A DNA stretch of 34,976 nucleotides from a virus: IMG/VR virus record IMGVR_UViG_3300038528_000009, positions 1 to 34,976 of that record, one strand, 5' to 3'. The position numbers and the translations under genes are program-made. The stretch's first letter is position 1; each line of letters starts with the position of its first letter. Positions 1-9,020 of this stretch are shown here, one piece after another. The notes below the pieces were generated by a model. The model searched no databases, was not told where the DNA came from, and was given only the letters and a program-made list of their open reading frames with translations.

Positions 1-178
1 CTTCCGCTTTGCGGGCGGCTGATAGCTGTGCGACCAATTGCTCAGGCGTTGGCGCTCTCAGAATAGCCAAGTCCTCATCACTGATGGCAACCAAGTTTTC
101 TTTGATGAATTCGTCTTGTGAGCCGTCGGACTCGTAAGCGTAAATCTCTTTTGTATCTGGATCAGTGTAATTTTTCAT
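1..178 (-). CDS. Tail-fibre assembly chaperone-like protein, partial
   Basis: The frame opens at ATG 178 and runs off the left edge, so only the first 59 residues are present. The protein begins MKNYTDPDTKEIYAYESDGS and continues with an acidic segment and LRAPTPEQLVAQLSAARKAE. This pattern (a short statement of current value, then an acidic linker, then a helix rich in Ala, Glu and Gln) is typical of small tail-fibre assembly proteins. AAGGA lies 5-9 bases upstream of the start. The gene follows the tail fibre gene by 8 bases, the usual position for a fibre chaperone. The family assignment rests on gene order and composition, not on a catalytic motif. Confidence 0.6.
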   Translation of the reverse strand, partial: MKNYTDPDTKEIYAYESDGSQDEFIKENLVAISDEDLAILRAPTPEQLVAQLSAARKAE

Positions 179-186
179 ATTTATCC

Positions 187-1545
187 TTATCTAAGTTCAG
201 CCCATACATCAATATAAACAGAATTTATTGGATTAACTTTGTATACCGCTCCATTTGGCACAATTGCTGAAACTATAACGTTACTCTCGCTAGTGCTGTT
301 TCCGCTTACAAAATTCTCCACGACGCTCACCCCGTCCACAATCAACTTTAGGCCTATCGTGCTTGCGTTGCCGACGCTGAATACTGAAACGGATATAGGT
401 TTTCCGGTTGAATTTGTGTAGTTTGTACCAAATAGCCGACTATATTTTACATCTTGCCAAGTCTGCCCAACGCCAATTTCTCTTAAAGTCTGATCGCCGG
501 TATTCGTTCCGCTCAGGTTGGTGGCGGATATGTTCCCCGCAAACGTAGCTCCTGATAGATTTGCCTTGGCATTAAGAAGGCTGTCAACTTCCGTCTCGGT
601 GTAGGTTGTGGCTTGATCAGCTTTAGCGTCAAGAAGATTGTCAACTTCCGTCTCTGTGTAGGTCGTGGCTTGGTCGGCTTTGGCGTCAAGCAGCCCGTCA
701 ACTTCCGTCTCGGTGTAGGTTGTAGCTTGGTTTGCCTTGGTTGCTATGGCAGCTGTGTTGTTGCTTATGGCTTGTGCGCTATCCTCTATGCTTTGCGCGC
801 TATTTGCGGCGGCAGTTTCACTGTTACCGGCAGCAGTAGCACTGCCGGCAGAAGCAGTCTCACTGTTACCGGCAGCAGTAGCGCTGTTGCCAGCGGCGGT
901 GTCACTGGCAGCAGAAGCAGTAGCGCTATCCCTGGCGGCAGTAGCTGCAGCCTGTACGTCAGTCTCGTCGTTTACAACTGCTGCCAGCAAAGTGCCATTG
1001 GTGCACGACACGGCCAAAGTTATTTCGTTTTCTACAGCGTCGTAAGTGTAGTCGGTACCTAGAAACAGTCGGCCCCGGTCGTTACTTCCACCATTAAGGT
1101 AGAGCGCGGCACCTGCTATGTTTTTTGTAAACGCAACGACGGTCTGATTGGTAACCAGAGTTTTTGTTTCGACTACACCCCCGACGACGGCAGCATTAAC
1201 CAAGTTGAAAAACACCGAAGCGACTGTATCCCACACCTGCACTTGACCGTTAAAAACACGCAGTACGTCCACGCCGGCTACGGCTATACGAAGGTCACCG
1301 GCGGCTGCGCGGTATAGCCCTGACTGCGGCTCACCATTAAAAGTAAAACTTGGTGCCGATTTTACTCCTGTAATCCCTTTAAGTGGGGCGAGCATGGCGC
1401 CTTTTCCAGACCGCGAAAGGCTATCTTGTATGGCTGCAGATATGTCCGCTAAAGTGGGGTTTGCCCAGTCTACGGTGATAGACGTATCTGCCACCACCGG
1501 GTTACCTGTAGGAAGGCTGTAGTTGCCTGCTGCGTCGCGTGCCAT
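187..1545 (-). CDS. Tail fibre protein
   Basis: A 452-residue receptor-binding fibre candidate. The N-terminal part (about 1-110) carries phage fibre features such as SAPSFTFNGEPQSGLYRAAAG and the following VAGVDVLRV. Residues about 205-265 are an Ala/Ser/Asn/Thr-rich stretch with repeated TAAGNSETA-like units that would form a trimeric coiled shaft. Three 19-residue repeats with the core QATTYTETEVDxLLDA follow. The C-terminal part from about residue 345 (TWQDVKYSRLFGTNYTNSTG) resembles small fibre-tip domains that end phage fibres. ATG 1545 directly abuts a GTTTAAAC octamer, with AGAGGG just upstream. The gene lies last but one in the virion operon, before a chaperone-like gene. The receptor cannot be inferred. 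Confidence 0.85.
   Translation of the reverse strand: MARDAAGNYSLPTGNPVVADTSITVDWANPTLADISAAIQDSLSRSGKGAMLAPLKGITGVKSAPSFTFNGEPQSGLYRAAAGDLRIAVAGVDVLRVFNGQVQVWDTVASVFFNLVNAAVVGGVVETKTLVTNQTVVAFTKNIAGAALYLNGGSNDRGRLFLGTDYTYDAVENEITLAVSCTNGTLLAAVVNDETDVQAAATAARDSATASAASDTAAGNSATAAGNSETASAGSATAAGNSETAAANSAQSIEDSAQAISNNTAAIATKANQATTYTETEVDGLLDAKADQATTYTETEVDNLLDAKADQATTYTETEVDSLLNAKANLSGATFAGNISATNLSGTNTGDQTLREIGVGQTWQDVKYSRLFGTNYTNSTGKPISVSVFSVGNASTIGLKLIVDGVSVVENFVSGNSTSESNVIVSAIVPNGAVYKVNPINSVYIDVWAELR
570..740 (-). repeat. Three tandem 57-bp repeats in the tail fibre gene
   Basis: The segment GTCAACTTCCGTCT recurs at 583, 640 and 697, exactly 57 bases apart. Each unit encodes 19 residues with the core QATTYTETEVD. 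Unit number could change by slippage or recombination, which would lengthen or shorten the fibre shaft. Confidence 0.9.
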
Positions 1546-1556
1546 GTTTAAACCCT

Positions 1557-4247
1557 CTATCTGTCGTTTTCGCCGTCTGCAGACACCGCTATTCTCTGCA
1601 TCGTAGCCTCAAAAAGTGCCTGCATTTCTGCAGGGTTAGACGAGGACGTTATTTTACCGTCCATTGCGTTAACAAACGCTTTAGGGTCCGTCAGTACCTC
1701 CCCCAGCTTCCTGACTCGTTCAGGGTCCGCTCTGGATTGACGCATGAGTTTTCTAAACGTCCGTTTAAACATTCCCGCTGCCATAAGTTGATGGCCTGAC
1801 GGTAGTGCCGACAAAAGAGGCAATGTAAGAAGGGTACTTACAGCATCATCGACGGTTTCAGATACCGCATCTGCCGGGTTAATGCGCCCGCCGGACCTGC
1901 GAAGGCGGCGGCCTTCCTGCGTAGCGATTATATCAGAAATCTCTTTCACGTCTTTTGTGCCTATCACTCCATTATCGACCAGTCGATCAATCTTGTTCTG
2001 AAGCGTCATTTTGTTCGTATTTGCCGTAGCTTTCAGGGCGTCGGCGTTCAGAACTTCATTTTTTAACCGCTTCAACGCTTCGGATTTAAACGCCTCTGCA
2101 CCGCCGTCACGCTTCAGTCGTGAGTATAACTTACCCAGGTCACCTGAGTCGTCTTTTGCGTTCAGCGCTTTATCGACAAATTTATTCGGACTATTATTGT
2201 ATTTTGAAAGTGCAAGACCGGTAATTTTGCTTTTTGTATTTTTTGCCGCCGCTTTCGCCGCAGACACGCTTTTTGTTAGTGCAGAATCGGCTTTTGTTTG
2301 CGATTTACCCTCGCCTTTTATCGTGGCTTTTGTCGAGCCTTCTACCTGCTTTAGCGTCTGTTTAGTAGCTACCGCTTTTTCTACCTGTGATTTTAGGGCT
2401 GGAAAACGCTCAAGCGCGGGGGCGTATTCTCGCAATGTTTTTGCTTTTACCCCCCCTTTGCGAAACGTATCACGTAAAAACGCCTCGGCCCCATCTGTAA
2501 TGAGCGGGCTTTCCGAGTCAAAAATACGGTTCATGGTGGCCGCACCTTTGTCCCCTTTAAAATTCAAGATGGAAGAAAAGGTTTCGGGGTCGGATCGACG
2601 TGCTTTAGCCACCGCATTGCCACCTAACTGACGCTTCTGGTTAACCGTAGCGGTAATGGCGTTTTCAAAATCTTTGCCGATGGTAACGTCGGCCCGGAGC
2701 GCGTCGTCCATAATCTTTGATATGTTCGACAAGTCCAGGTTCAAGGTACCAAAGTCGCCTGACCTTTTGGCTTCGCGGTTCACCTGTTTAACGGCCGACA
2801 GCATGTACTGAATTTCGCGGGGTTCCGCGATACCGTCCATGTTGTTTATGTTGCGCATGACGCCTTTAAATTTGGTGTTTAAATCAGCTCTCTGCGCGGC
2901 CGGCAGCTTTTCTACCAAGTCAGAAATTTCTTGCTTCATGGTCGTAGTGCTTATCGGTGCAGCTTCGTTTACCGGTTTCCAGGCAGGCTGCACGTCTGTA
3001 CGGCGAGTGTACTCTTCGAGGTCGTCATACCGAGCAGCCAATTCTGCGCTGGACAAGTCTGTTCGCCCTGTGCCGCCTATGGCTGCATCGGCGTCAGTGG
3101 TGGATTGTCGTGCGGCCACTGTTTCAGCTTCAGCGCCTTGCTGTGCCGCGCGACTTTGCGCGATGGCGGCCTCATTGGTACCCTGCGCCGCGGCCGTCCG
3201 GGTGTCGCGCAGCCGGTTTGCTTGTGCTTTTGCCCGGGTCAGCCGCCGGCCAGTTATATCCGTTGCGTTTACATCGGACGTTGGTGCTAGTTCGTCAAAT
3301 CTAGCCCTTGTTTGCGCTGCCCTGTCTGCGTACGCGCCGTCCAGCGACTCACGGATTTCAGGGAACCCCCGCATGTTTTGCTCGAAAGCGGATAGCTTCG
3401 GATTTATTGCCACGTCAGACAGCGATCCACCCTCTCCCCTTGCCAGAGCACCTTCTGCGCTGTCCCTGGCTGCGGTCATCCCCTCGTCCCCAAGGTTACC
3501 TCTCAAAAAAGCCAGCACGCCGTCCATGTCTGAATTTTTGCCAATGCTGCCCAGTCCTTTTCCGACCAAAGGCGATAGCGCACCGGTAAGCCCGCCGACC
3601 ATTTCCGCTGTCCCGGCATCTACCAAATCAGTGCTGTTGCCCACTGCTTCGCCTGATGCTGCACCCACGCCAGCCAGAATGTCAGGCAGCCGGCTCACCA
3701 TACGTTGCGGAGCAAGCGCACCCACCCCCCACTCAGCGCCAGTCCGTAAGAAATCTTGAACCGGGGTGTCTGCTTTTTGTATCGACTCAGGACGCCCAGC
3801 CACAAAAGGCCGCAAAGCCGACATGAAAGGCTCTACCTTGAATTTATCGCTACCCCCAGCCAAACCCACACCGGCGTTATAAATGTTCACCGGAAAGTCG
3901 ACAATATCCAGTATGCCGGTGTTTAAACCGCCTATAACATCGCCGATACGATCCCCGATTGTAGGGGCGTTCGGGTCGTATGGCTTAGCGCCTGGCGGCG
4001 TAGGGGCCAAATTCTGCGCGCGGCCCAGGTTTCTGTATTGCGGCCCTGCAGGCGCCACAACCGGTTGCGGTTGCGGTACCGGTTGTGGCGCCGGTGCAGA
4101 AGCGCGGGGTGTAGCAGCTCCCGCGGCAAAGGCTTTGGCGTTAAAGCCACCGGTGTTTTGTTGCGGAGCAGGAGCGGCCTGCAGCTTTTGAACAGGCTGC
4201 TCAGCCGCGGGTTGACCGGCGGCAAACGCTTTAGGGTCAAAAGCCAT
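1557..4247 (-). CDS. Large internal virion / DNA ejection protein
   Basis: At 896 residues this is the largest virion gene in the window. The N-terminus holds two related motifs, FDPKAFAAGQP and FNAKAFAAG, joined by Pro/Gln/Ala-rich low-complexity sequence up to about residue 90. A hydrophobic and Gly-rich part follows (GDVIGGLNTGILDIVDFPVN). Beyond about residue 250 the protein is mostly charged helix with Ala/Arg/Gln-rich segments. No catalytic motif, such as a lytic transglycosylase Glu motif, was recognised. Its ATG overlaps the stop of the preceding gene by one base. Size, composition and place between the tail hub and tail fibre fit the large ejection protein of short-tailed phages (the role of T7 gp16 or P22 gp16). 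The role is inferred from order and architecture. Confidence 0.65.
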   Translation of the reverse strand: MAFDPKAFAAGQPAAEQPVQKLQAAPAPQQNTGGFNAKAFAAGAATPRASAPAPQPVPQPQPVVAPAGPQYRNLGRAQNLAPTPPGAKPYDPNAPTIGDRIGDVIGGLNTGILDIVDFPVNIYNAGVGLAGGSDKFKVEPFMSALRPFVAGRPESIQKADTPVQDFLRTGAEWGVGALAPQRMVSRLPDILAGVGAASGEAVGNSTDLVDAGTAEMVGGLTGALSPLVGKGLGSIGKNSDMDGVLAFLRGNLGDEGMTAARDSAEGALARGEGGSLSDVAINPKLSAFEQNMRGFPEIRESLDGAYADRAAQTRARFDELAPTSDVNATDITGRRLTRAKAQANRLRDTRTAAAQGTNEAAIAQSRAAQQGAEAETVAARQSTTDADAAIGGTGRTDLSSAELAARYDDLEEYTRRTDVQPAWKPVNEAAPISTTTMKQEISDLVEKLPAAQRADLNTKFKGVMRNINNMDGIAEPREIQYMLSAVKQVNREAKRSGDFGTLNLDLSNISKIMDDALRADVTIGKDFENAITATVNQKRQLGGNAVAKARRSDPETFSSILNFKGDKGAATMNRIFDSESPLITDGAEAFLRDTFRKGGVKAKTLREYAPALERFPALKSQVEKAVATKQTLKQVEGSTKATIKGEGKSQTKADSALTKSVSAAKAAAKNTKSKITGLALSKYNNSPNKFVDKALNAKDDSGDLGKLYSRLKRDGGAEAFKSEALKRLKNEVLNADALKATANTNKMTLQNKIDRLVDNGVIGTKDVKEISDIIATQEGRRLRRSGGRINPADAVSETVDDAVSTLLTLPLLSALPSGHQLMAAGMFKRTFRKLMRQSRADPERVRKLGEVLTDPKAFVNAMDGKITSSSNPAEMQALFEATMQRIAVSADGENDR

Positions 4248-5458
4248 CAGTAAAGCTCCTCATCTTGCAGGCGTTTAATGACGCCTGGCGCGTCAGGACT
4301 GTCGGAGTTGTTTTTCAGCCATTCGAGCGCGGCCTGTTGTTGCGGCCCTGCTTGGGACTGCCGCAATTCTAGTTGCTGTGTGTTGTACCCGCTCAGGTTT
4401 TCCCAAGGGTTATAATCTGCAAAAGAGTACCCTGCTTCTCCACCCGAAGCGTCCAGGCTGTTAAGAGTGTCTGCCGATGTTTTGTCTATCTGGTTTATGC
4501 GCCGCATTATATCGCTCAACTTCAAACCATCTGCGCCGGCCAGGAATCCATTACTGGATTCTGTTTCTGTTGCTGTGAGCGCCGAACCAAACAGTTGGTT
4601 ACGCACTTCCGCGCTGCCCGAACGGACCTGGTTAAGAAACGTCCGAATGCGAGGGGTGTAGGAGTCAAATTCACCCTCAAGTATGGCTGTAAACGCCAAG
4701 GGAGTGACTGCTTTTGCCAGAGATTTACCCAGTCGTCCTCTAAGGTCTTCCAGTGTTTTGACTTCTGCAGGGGTAAAATCTTTGGCTACACCAGCAATAC
4801 GGTCTGCGTTACCGCGAATTTTGTACTGTTTTAGCGCTTCAGTTTGCGCTCTCGCCAACGGTGACCTTCTCCCACCGCCGCTACCTTCCGAGGCAGGTTC
4901 TTCGTACAGCTTATATTCATCTGTCAGCGGCGTACCTTCAGCGGTCTGATATCCTTGGTTTTTCGTTTCAAACGCAGTGATTATGTCGGTTGGGTCGTTG
5001 CGGTTAACAAAATCGACAGGTCTACCCTGTTTGTCGCCGCCTTCCACGCCGCGTTTGGCCCTCATTTCTGCCATTGTGCGCCCCAAAGCGCCGGCGGTTT
5101 GCCCACGGTCGTACTCTTGTTGCTCTGCTTTTAGTGCATCAGAGGTAGTGTCCCGTTCTCTGTCGTATTGTTTTTGCTCAGCTTGCTGCCTGGCATCGTA
5201 CATTTTCCCCGCGCCCGCCGCGTTTGCATACTGTTCTGTGGCGCGCTTTAAACGTGGTCGAGTGCTGGATATTAGCTCACGGCCGCGCTGGCGGTCCATG
5301 TTCCCGCTCAAGGCTGAAAAAATGTTTCGCCCACCGCTGGGCGTGTTATCAACAAGGTCTTGCCCGCGCTGCATTTGCGCCTGCTGAGTAGACAGTTCAG
5401 CTTTAGCTGTCCGTTCACCCCGCAACGCCTGCGCCAGCCTGTTAGCGTCAAATTCCAT
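4247..5458 (-). CDS. Internal virion / ejection protein
   Basis: A 403-residue, highly charged, mostly helical protein. Residues about 80-130 are rich in Gln, Glu, Arg and Lys and could form a coiled coil. The C-terminal half includes IRTFLNQVRSGSAEVRNQLF and LTATETESSNGFLAGADGLK, segments like those seen in small ejection proteins of podophages. No membrane helix or enzyme motif is visible. The stop overlaps the next gene's start (TAATG type), so translation is probably coupled. It is one of four consecutive ejection-type genes between the tail hub and fibre. A purely structural head-core role is the alternative. Confidence 0.6.
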   Translation of the reverse strand: MEFDANRLAQALRGERTAKAELSTQQAQMQRGQDLVDNTPSGGRNIFSALSGNMDRQRGRELISSTRPRLKRATEQYANAAGAGKMYDARQQAEQKQYDRERDTTSDALKAEQQEYDRGQTAGALGRTMAEMRAKRGVEGGDKQGRPVDFVNRNDPTDIITAFETKNQGYQTAEGTPLTDEYKLYEEPASEGSGGGRRSPLARAQTEALKQYKIRGNADRIAGVAKDFTPAEVKTLEDLRGRLGKSLAKAVTPLAFTAILEGEFDSYTPRIRTFLNQVRSGSAEVRNQLFGSALTATETESSNGFLAGADGLKLSDIMRRINQIDKTSADTLNSLDASGGEAGYSFADYNPWENLSGYNTQQLELRQSQAGPQQQAALEWLKNNSDSPDAPGVIKRLQDEELY

Positions 5459-5469
5459 TACTCACCCCT

Positions 5470-6177
5470 CTAAGATACAAGCCCCATCAGAATCCCTGCG
5501 GCAATTCCCGCCGGGCCAAGTGTGGCCAAGTACGCTTGTACCCCGGTAGAGGCTGCGCCAGCAACGTCGCCTTTGGCTATTTGATCCGCACCTCGTAAAG
5601 CTGACATAAGGCCGCCTGCGCTTACGCCTTCTATGGCGCTTGCGGCATCAACAGCACTGTCTGCGCCTGCCATAGCTGCGTCGGCCCCTGCCATAGCGCC
5701 TGGCGTGTTCATGGCCACTTGTTCAGCCCCGGGCATCATGGCCGCGTCGGCCACGCTGGCAGCGTCCATGCCTTCCCCTGACGCCCGCAAACCGTCAAGC
5801 ATACCGCCTGTAGGCTCAATGTCTGGCGCACTCATCATGGCGTCCATGTCGCCCATCATAGGATCAGCCGCTTTCATTTCTAACCCACGTCCGCCGGTAG
5901 GGTCCGCGCCTGGCGTGTCCATGGCAACCTGCTCGGTACCGCTTTGCGAAGGGCTCCCCCGCAGACTGTTTACAAGTGACGAGGTGTAGTCCGCAATAGG
6001 CGTGTTTTCGCCGGTAAACTTGTCGTAAGCCGTTGCGCCGTCTGCAAGCATCTGGCGCTGGAGCCGTTCTTTTTCCTGACTGGCCTGATTTGCAATACGA
6101 GAGCGTGAAATCTCTGCGTTTACATAGTCGGGCGTGCCGGGGACCGCCGCCTGTTTAAAGCTCGCATATCTGGCCAT
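5470..6177 (-). CDS. Small ejection-type virion protein with hydrophobic C-terminus
   Basis: A 235-residue protein very rich in Ala, Gly, Met and Asp between about residues 75 and 190. Two near-duplicate blocks contain EQVAMDTPGA and EQVAMNTPGA. The last 40 residues, ending LATLGPAGIAAGILMGLVS, form a Gly-rich hydrophobic helix that could enter a membrane. That is a common property of small podophage ejection proteins (P22 gp7/gp20 or T7 gp14 in role, not shown homology). The start ATG shares one base with the upstream stop. The low-complexity centre means function cannot be read further from sequence. Confidence 0.55.
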   Translation of the reverse strand: MARYASFKQAAVPGTPDYVNAEISRSRIANQASQEKERLQRQMLADGATAYDKFTGENTPIADYTSSLVNSLRGSPSQSGTEQVAMDTPGADPTGGRGLEMKAADPMMGDMDAMMSAPDIEPTGGMLDGLRASGEGMDAASVADAAMMPGAEQVAMNTPGAMAGADAAMAGADSAVDAASAIEGVSAGGLMSALRGADQIAKGDVAGAASTGVQAYLATLGPAGIAAGILMGLVS

Positions 6178-6935
6178 TATGCCTCACCTCCAAACGGTGA
6201 CATCAAATCTTTAACATTGCCTGTCGGGTTTAACGCGTCCGCTTCGTTCAGATCGAAACTGCGTTTGGACAGGTATTCTTGAATCTTCTTATCCCGTAGA
6301 GCGTTTGAAAACTCTGTAGAGCCAAGTTGCTGATTGTACGCCTGGGCGGATTCTGCGCGGCCAGTGCCCACTGCACCCATTCGGGCCTGTTCATAGGCGT
6401 CATTACGCGACCTATCAAAGTTACCTGCCGCGCGATCGTATGCCTCGTCACCGGGCCGCAGACCTTGATTGCGGAGTTTCACTTCCATGTCGTCTTCCCG
6501 CTGCGAGAATTGAGGGTCCAGGCGCGACGTTTCACGACCGTAAGCGGCATCTTCAGACCGTTGGCGAAGCTGGGTTGGATCAAACTCTAAATTGCTACCC
6601 TGGCCAAACTGATCGAAGTCTGCGCCGTCTTTCATAGACTCGCCGGCTCTGTTCATCGCACCGCTTTGCAGGTACGACTGCTTTTGAGCGTTACTGATCT
6701 GGTCCGTTAGCAGCCCTTCCATCGGATCAGACAAGTTTTGCTGTTGCCGCCACCGGGTCACCTTTTCTCCTGTTGCGGGGTCTATGTCGGAATATGTACC
6801 CCACGTAAGACTACCAAACGGGTTGTATTGGTCCGGCCGGTTGGCGTAGTTTGTATCGCGGGCAGTTTCGCGGTTTTCGATGCCCTCTTGCTTGGCCGCT
6901 CCGACAACATCCGGCCCATCGCTGCTTTTACCCAC
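6177..6935 (-). CDS. Podophage virion protein (PFGSLTW family)
   Basis: I place the start at GTG 6935, giving 252 residues starting MGKSSDGPDVVG. GGAG sits 9-12 bases upstream. The longer frame to 6998 would overlap the previous gene by 53 bases and adds a Cys/Arg-rich N-terminus unlike the rest. The protein carries NRPDQYNPFGSLTWGTYSD near residue 40. This segment recurs in a virion protein encoded just after the tail genes of many podophages. The rest is Gln/Arg/Asp-rich, helical and without transmembrane segments. The stop overlaps the next start by one base. The role is probably in the internal core or tail complex; the exact function is not known to me. Confidence 0.65.
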   Translation of the reverse strand: MGKSSDGPDVVGAAKQEGIENRETARDTNYANRPDQYNPFGSLTWGTYSDIDPATGEKVTRWRQQQNLSDPMEGLLTDQISNAQKQSYLQSGAMNRAGESMKDGADFDQFGQGSNLEFDPTQLRQRSEDAAYGRETSRLDPQFSQREDDMEVKLRNQGLRPGDEAYDRAAGNFDRSRNDAYEQARMGAVGTGRAESAQAYNQQLGSTEFSNALRDKKIQEYLSKRSFDLNEADALNPTGNVKDLMSPFGGEA

Positions 6936-6945
6936 GCTATTTCTC

Positions 6946-7374
6946 CTATGCTGTTTCGGGAAGTACCTTGCAATTTTCCTTGAGCATCTGCATTGCAACG
7001 TAATCCACGCCTTTGCCGAACCCTTCTGGAATCCTGAATACTTCAGTGAACCCCATGTGTGTATTTAGCTTGATCGCTTTTTTGTTGCTCGCAGGGATAA
7101 AACCGTAAATGGCTTGCTTGTCCGCAACATTGAACACGTAGTTTACACACTCTTGCAGGAAACCGTGACGTAAAACCATCGGTGACGTAATTGCAAAATG
7201 CGCTTGAACCGAATTAAACGTCCAATTATCCATGACGCAAGCGCCGACTATCTCGCCAGTGTCCGCAGACACCGCAATTATGCCGCTGGTATCTTCAACC
7301 TGCAACGCGCCTATGTGGAGTCGTATCCAAGCCCAATCTGTAGGGCCGTGAAACGCCCGAAAAACCACCTTCAC
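6946..7374 (-). CDS. GNAT-like virion-associated protein
   Basis: A 142-residue protein if started at GTG 7374. There the start and the upstream stop share the four bases GTGA, the usual coupled arrangement in this operon. The open frame continues to ATG 7410, but that would overlap the tail hub gene by 40 bases. The sequence has an N-acetyltransferase-like outline: a beta strand SGIIAVSADTGEIVGACVMD, a central LRHGFLQECVNYVF helix, then IYGFIPASNKKAIKLNTHMG, where the N-KAIKL-MGF arrangement resembles GNAT motif B. Genes of this type often lie between tail hub and ejection proteins in podophages and are compared with T7 gp13. It is unknown whether it binds acetyl-CoA. Confidence 0.6.
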   Translation of the reverse strand: MKVVFRAFHGPTDWAWIRLHIGALQVEDTSGIIAVSADTGEIVGACVMDNWTFNSVQAHFAITSPMVLRHGFLQECVNYVFNVADKQAIYGFIPASNKKAIKLNTHMGFTEVFRIPEGFGKGVDYVAMQMLKENCKVLPETA

Positions 7375-9017
7375 AGCATTGGCCCGCCAGTGTCGTAAAT
7401 TACATCCCATCCGATAAGTGTAAACGGTTTGTAGGCTTCTCCCCGGTACGCAATGGCCACTGTGCGGCCTATACCTGTGGCGCCATACACCGTGTCAAAA
7501 CCTTTGGCAAAGTTAGAACTACCCCAAACAGCGACGTTCCAGGTGTCCGCATCCCATAGAGAATCTCTAAACGAGGGAGAAGAAATAGGAATCGTACCTT
7601 CAACCAGCGCGTAATCGTACCGTGCAGCTGTGGCAAAAACAGGCTCTTGAACGCTGATAACGTCTGGGCGAAGAAACTTGACTCGTTTAAAGGTAGCCGG
7701 ATCGTCAAGGCTAGAAAAACTGGTCAGCAAAGAAAACTCAATCGGCGCTCCGTTTATTGTGCCTGGCGTGGGCGACAGAGGAACGTCATCAATATCCCGG
7801 TTCATAAACAAAACACGCAAAAGCCCGTCACCAAAAACTACCGTGCTTTTCCAGGTGTTAAAACTGCGAATATCGACATCCCGCCAGAACCCCCAACCGC
7901 CGATTGTCAAATTGTAGTAATACTGGATAGGGCGCTGCACGGCGGACCCCGGAGTGCTTATCAAAATCCCGCCTTCACTGGGTATGCTGCGAATAGCCCA
8001 GCCCGAACTCGACCCTTCTTTGCTAAGTCGTTGGCGAAGCTCACCGGCAATTCGAGCAGTGGTGTTATCTTGCTGCGAACTGGCCACTGCGACGCCGTTC
8101 AGCAAATCTGACATGCTTATAACACCGAACGTGGACAGCAGATACAACTCCCCACCTTGCTCGGTGGCAAAGTTTGGACCTTTGGGCAGCGTGCCGATGT
8201 AATAAACGCCTCGTATGGCCCAAGTAGCTGCGGAGCCAGGATCATCACCTTTATAGACAACCACATCGCCGGCGCCACTAACACCAACTAGAAAGTCGTC
8301 TACTCCTAACCCCCCATCGACTGTCCAGCTGAACAGACCTCGCAAAGCGCCGCCGTTTTTTAACTTGGAGCCGAAAAAGAATTGAGTGGCCGCACCAGAT
8401 ATAGCCCCAATACCCAGGTACCAAGCGTCTGGAGAGTCGCGCTCTATCAGCCAAATTCGCTGTTTGTGGACGGTGATAAAATTAATATTGGCCTCGGTGG
8501 CCCCGGTGATGCCGGTTGTCTGCGCCCACGAATCCGACGATACGGTGTAAGTGAACAAGCCATTTAAGCTGTCCGCAAACATCATTACTTTTGTCCCGCT
8601 GTCCGTTATGTACGTGATAAATACACCGTACCCGGCTTCGGCGGTTTGTGTTGAAAACGTCGTTTTTAAAACAGGGGTGGCACCTTTTACACTGCAGTCC
8701 CAAATACCCTCGTTACTGGCTGCGAATAGACGGTCTTCAGAGCCGTCTGCAGCGGTTCCATCAAAAGGTATTATGGTGTTTACACTTATCCCTGCCCCGT
8801 CATCAAGCGCAACCTGGTGCTGACTGTAGCCTTTACGAAGCGCCATACCCCCGTCGCCAGGGACCAAGTTGTAGCTGTAAATACACACGTCTTTTGCGCC
8901 TGCAGCGAACGGCGTACGAGAGTCGACGCCCTTGTAGGGCGCTGGGATGCGCGCTGTTTTTGCTGTTTGCCGTTTAGGCCGAGTTAGCGCCCCTCGCGGC
9001 AGTATGTGAATGGCCAC
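7371..9017 (-). CDS. Tail hub / tubular protein B-like protein
   Basis: A 548-residue protein starting at GTG 9017 with GGGAGG 8-13 bases upstream. The N-terminus contains IPAPYKGVDSRTPFAAGAKD and SYNLVPGDGGMALRKGYSQH, a pattern shared by tail hub proteins of the P22 gp10 / T7 gp12 functional class. The middle is made of repeated beta-rich segments such as RLFAASNEGIWD, TVHKQRIWLIERDSPDAWYL and GELYLLSTFGVISMSD, consistent with a beta-propeller-like body. It lies directly after the adaptor gene, matching the adaptor-hub order of short tails. The fold is inferred from pattern. Confidence 0.8.
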   Translation of the reverse strand: MAIHILPRGALTRPKRQTAKTARIPAPYKGVDSRTPFAAGAKDVCIYSYNLVPGDGGMALRKGYSQHQVALDDGAGISVNTIIPFDGTAADGSEDRLFAASNEGIWDCSVKGATPVLKTTFSTQTAEAGYGVFITYITDSGTKVMMFADSLNGLFTYTVSSDSWAQTTGITGATEANINFITVHKQRIWLIERDSPDAWYLGIGAISGAATQFFFGSKLKNGGALRGLFSWTVDGGLGVDDFLVGVSGAGDVVVYKGDDPGSAATWAIRGVYYIGTLPKGPNFATEQGGELYLLSTFGVISMSDLLNGVAVASSQQDNTTARIAGELRQRLSKEGSSSGWAIRSIPSEGGILISTPGSAVQRPIQYYYNLTIGGWGFWRDVDIRSFNTWKSTVVFGDGLLRVLFMNRDIDDVPLSPTPGTINGAPIEFSLLTSFSSLDDPATFKRVKFLRPDVISVQEPVFATAARYDYALVEGTIPISSPSFRDSLWDADTWNVAVWGSSNFAKGFDTVYGATGIGRTVAIAYRGEAYKPFTLIGWDVIYDTGGPML

Positions 9018-9020
9018 TGT

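Noticed and set aside
613-1062. Plus-strand frames of 149 and 102 residues opposite the tail fibre gene
   Set aside because: They are mirror frames of the Ala/Ser/Thr-rich repeats, low in complexity and without ribosome sites.
2839-3759. A 306-residue plus-strand frame opposite the large ejection protein
   Set aside because: Its composition (Ser/Ala/Cys-rich, no recognisable domain) is that of an antisense shadow, and the minus-strand gene fits operon spacing exactly.
6936-6998. The longer N-terminus of the virion protein that starts at 6998
   Set aside because: It overlaps the GNAT-like gene by 53 bases and codes for a Cys/Arg-rich segment unlike the rest; GTG 6935 has a good GGAG site.
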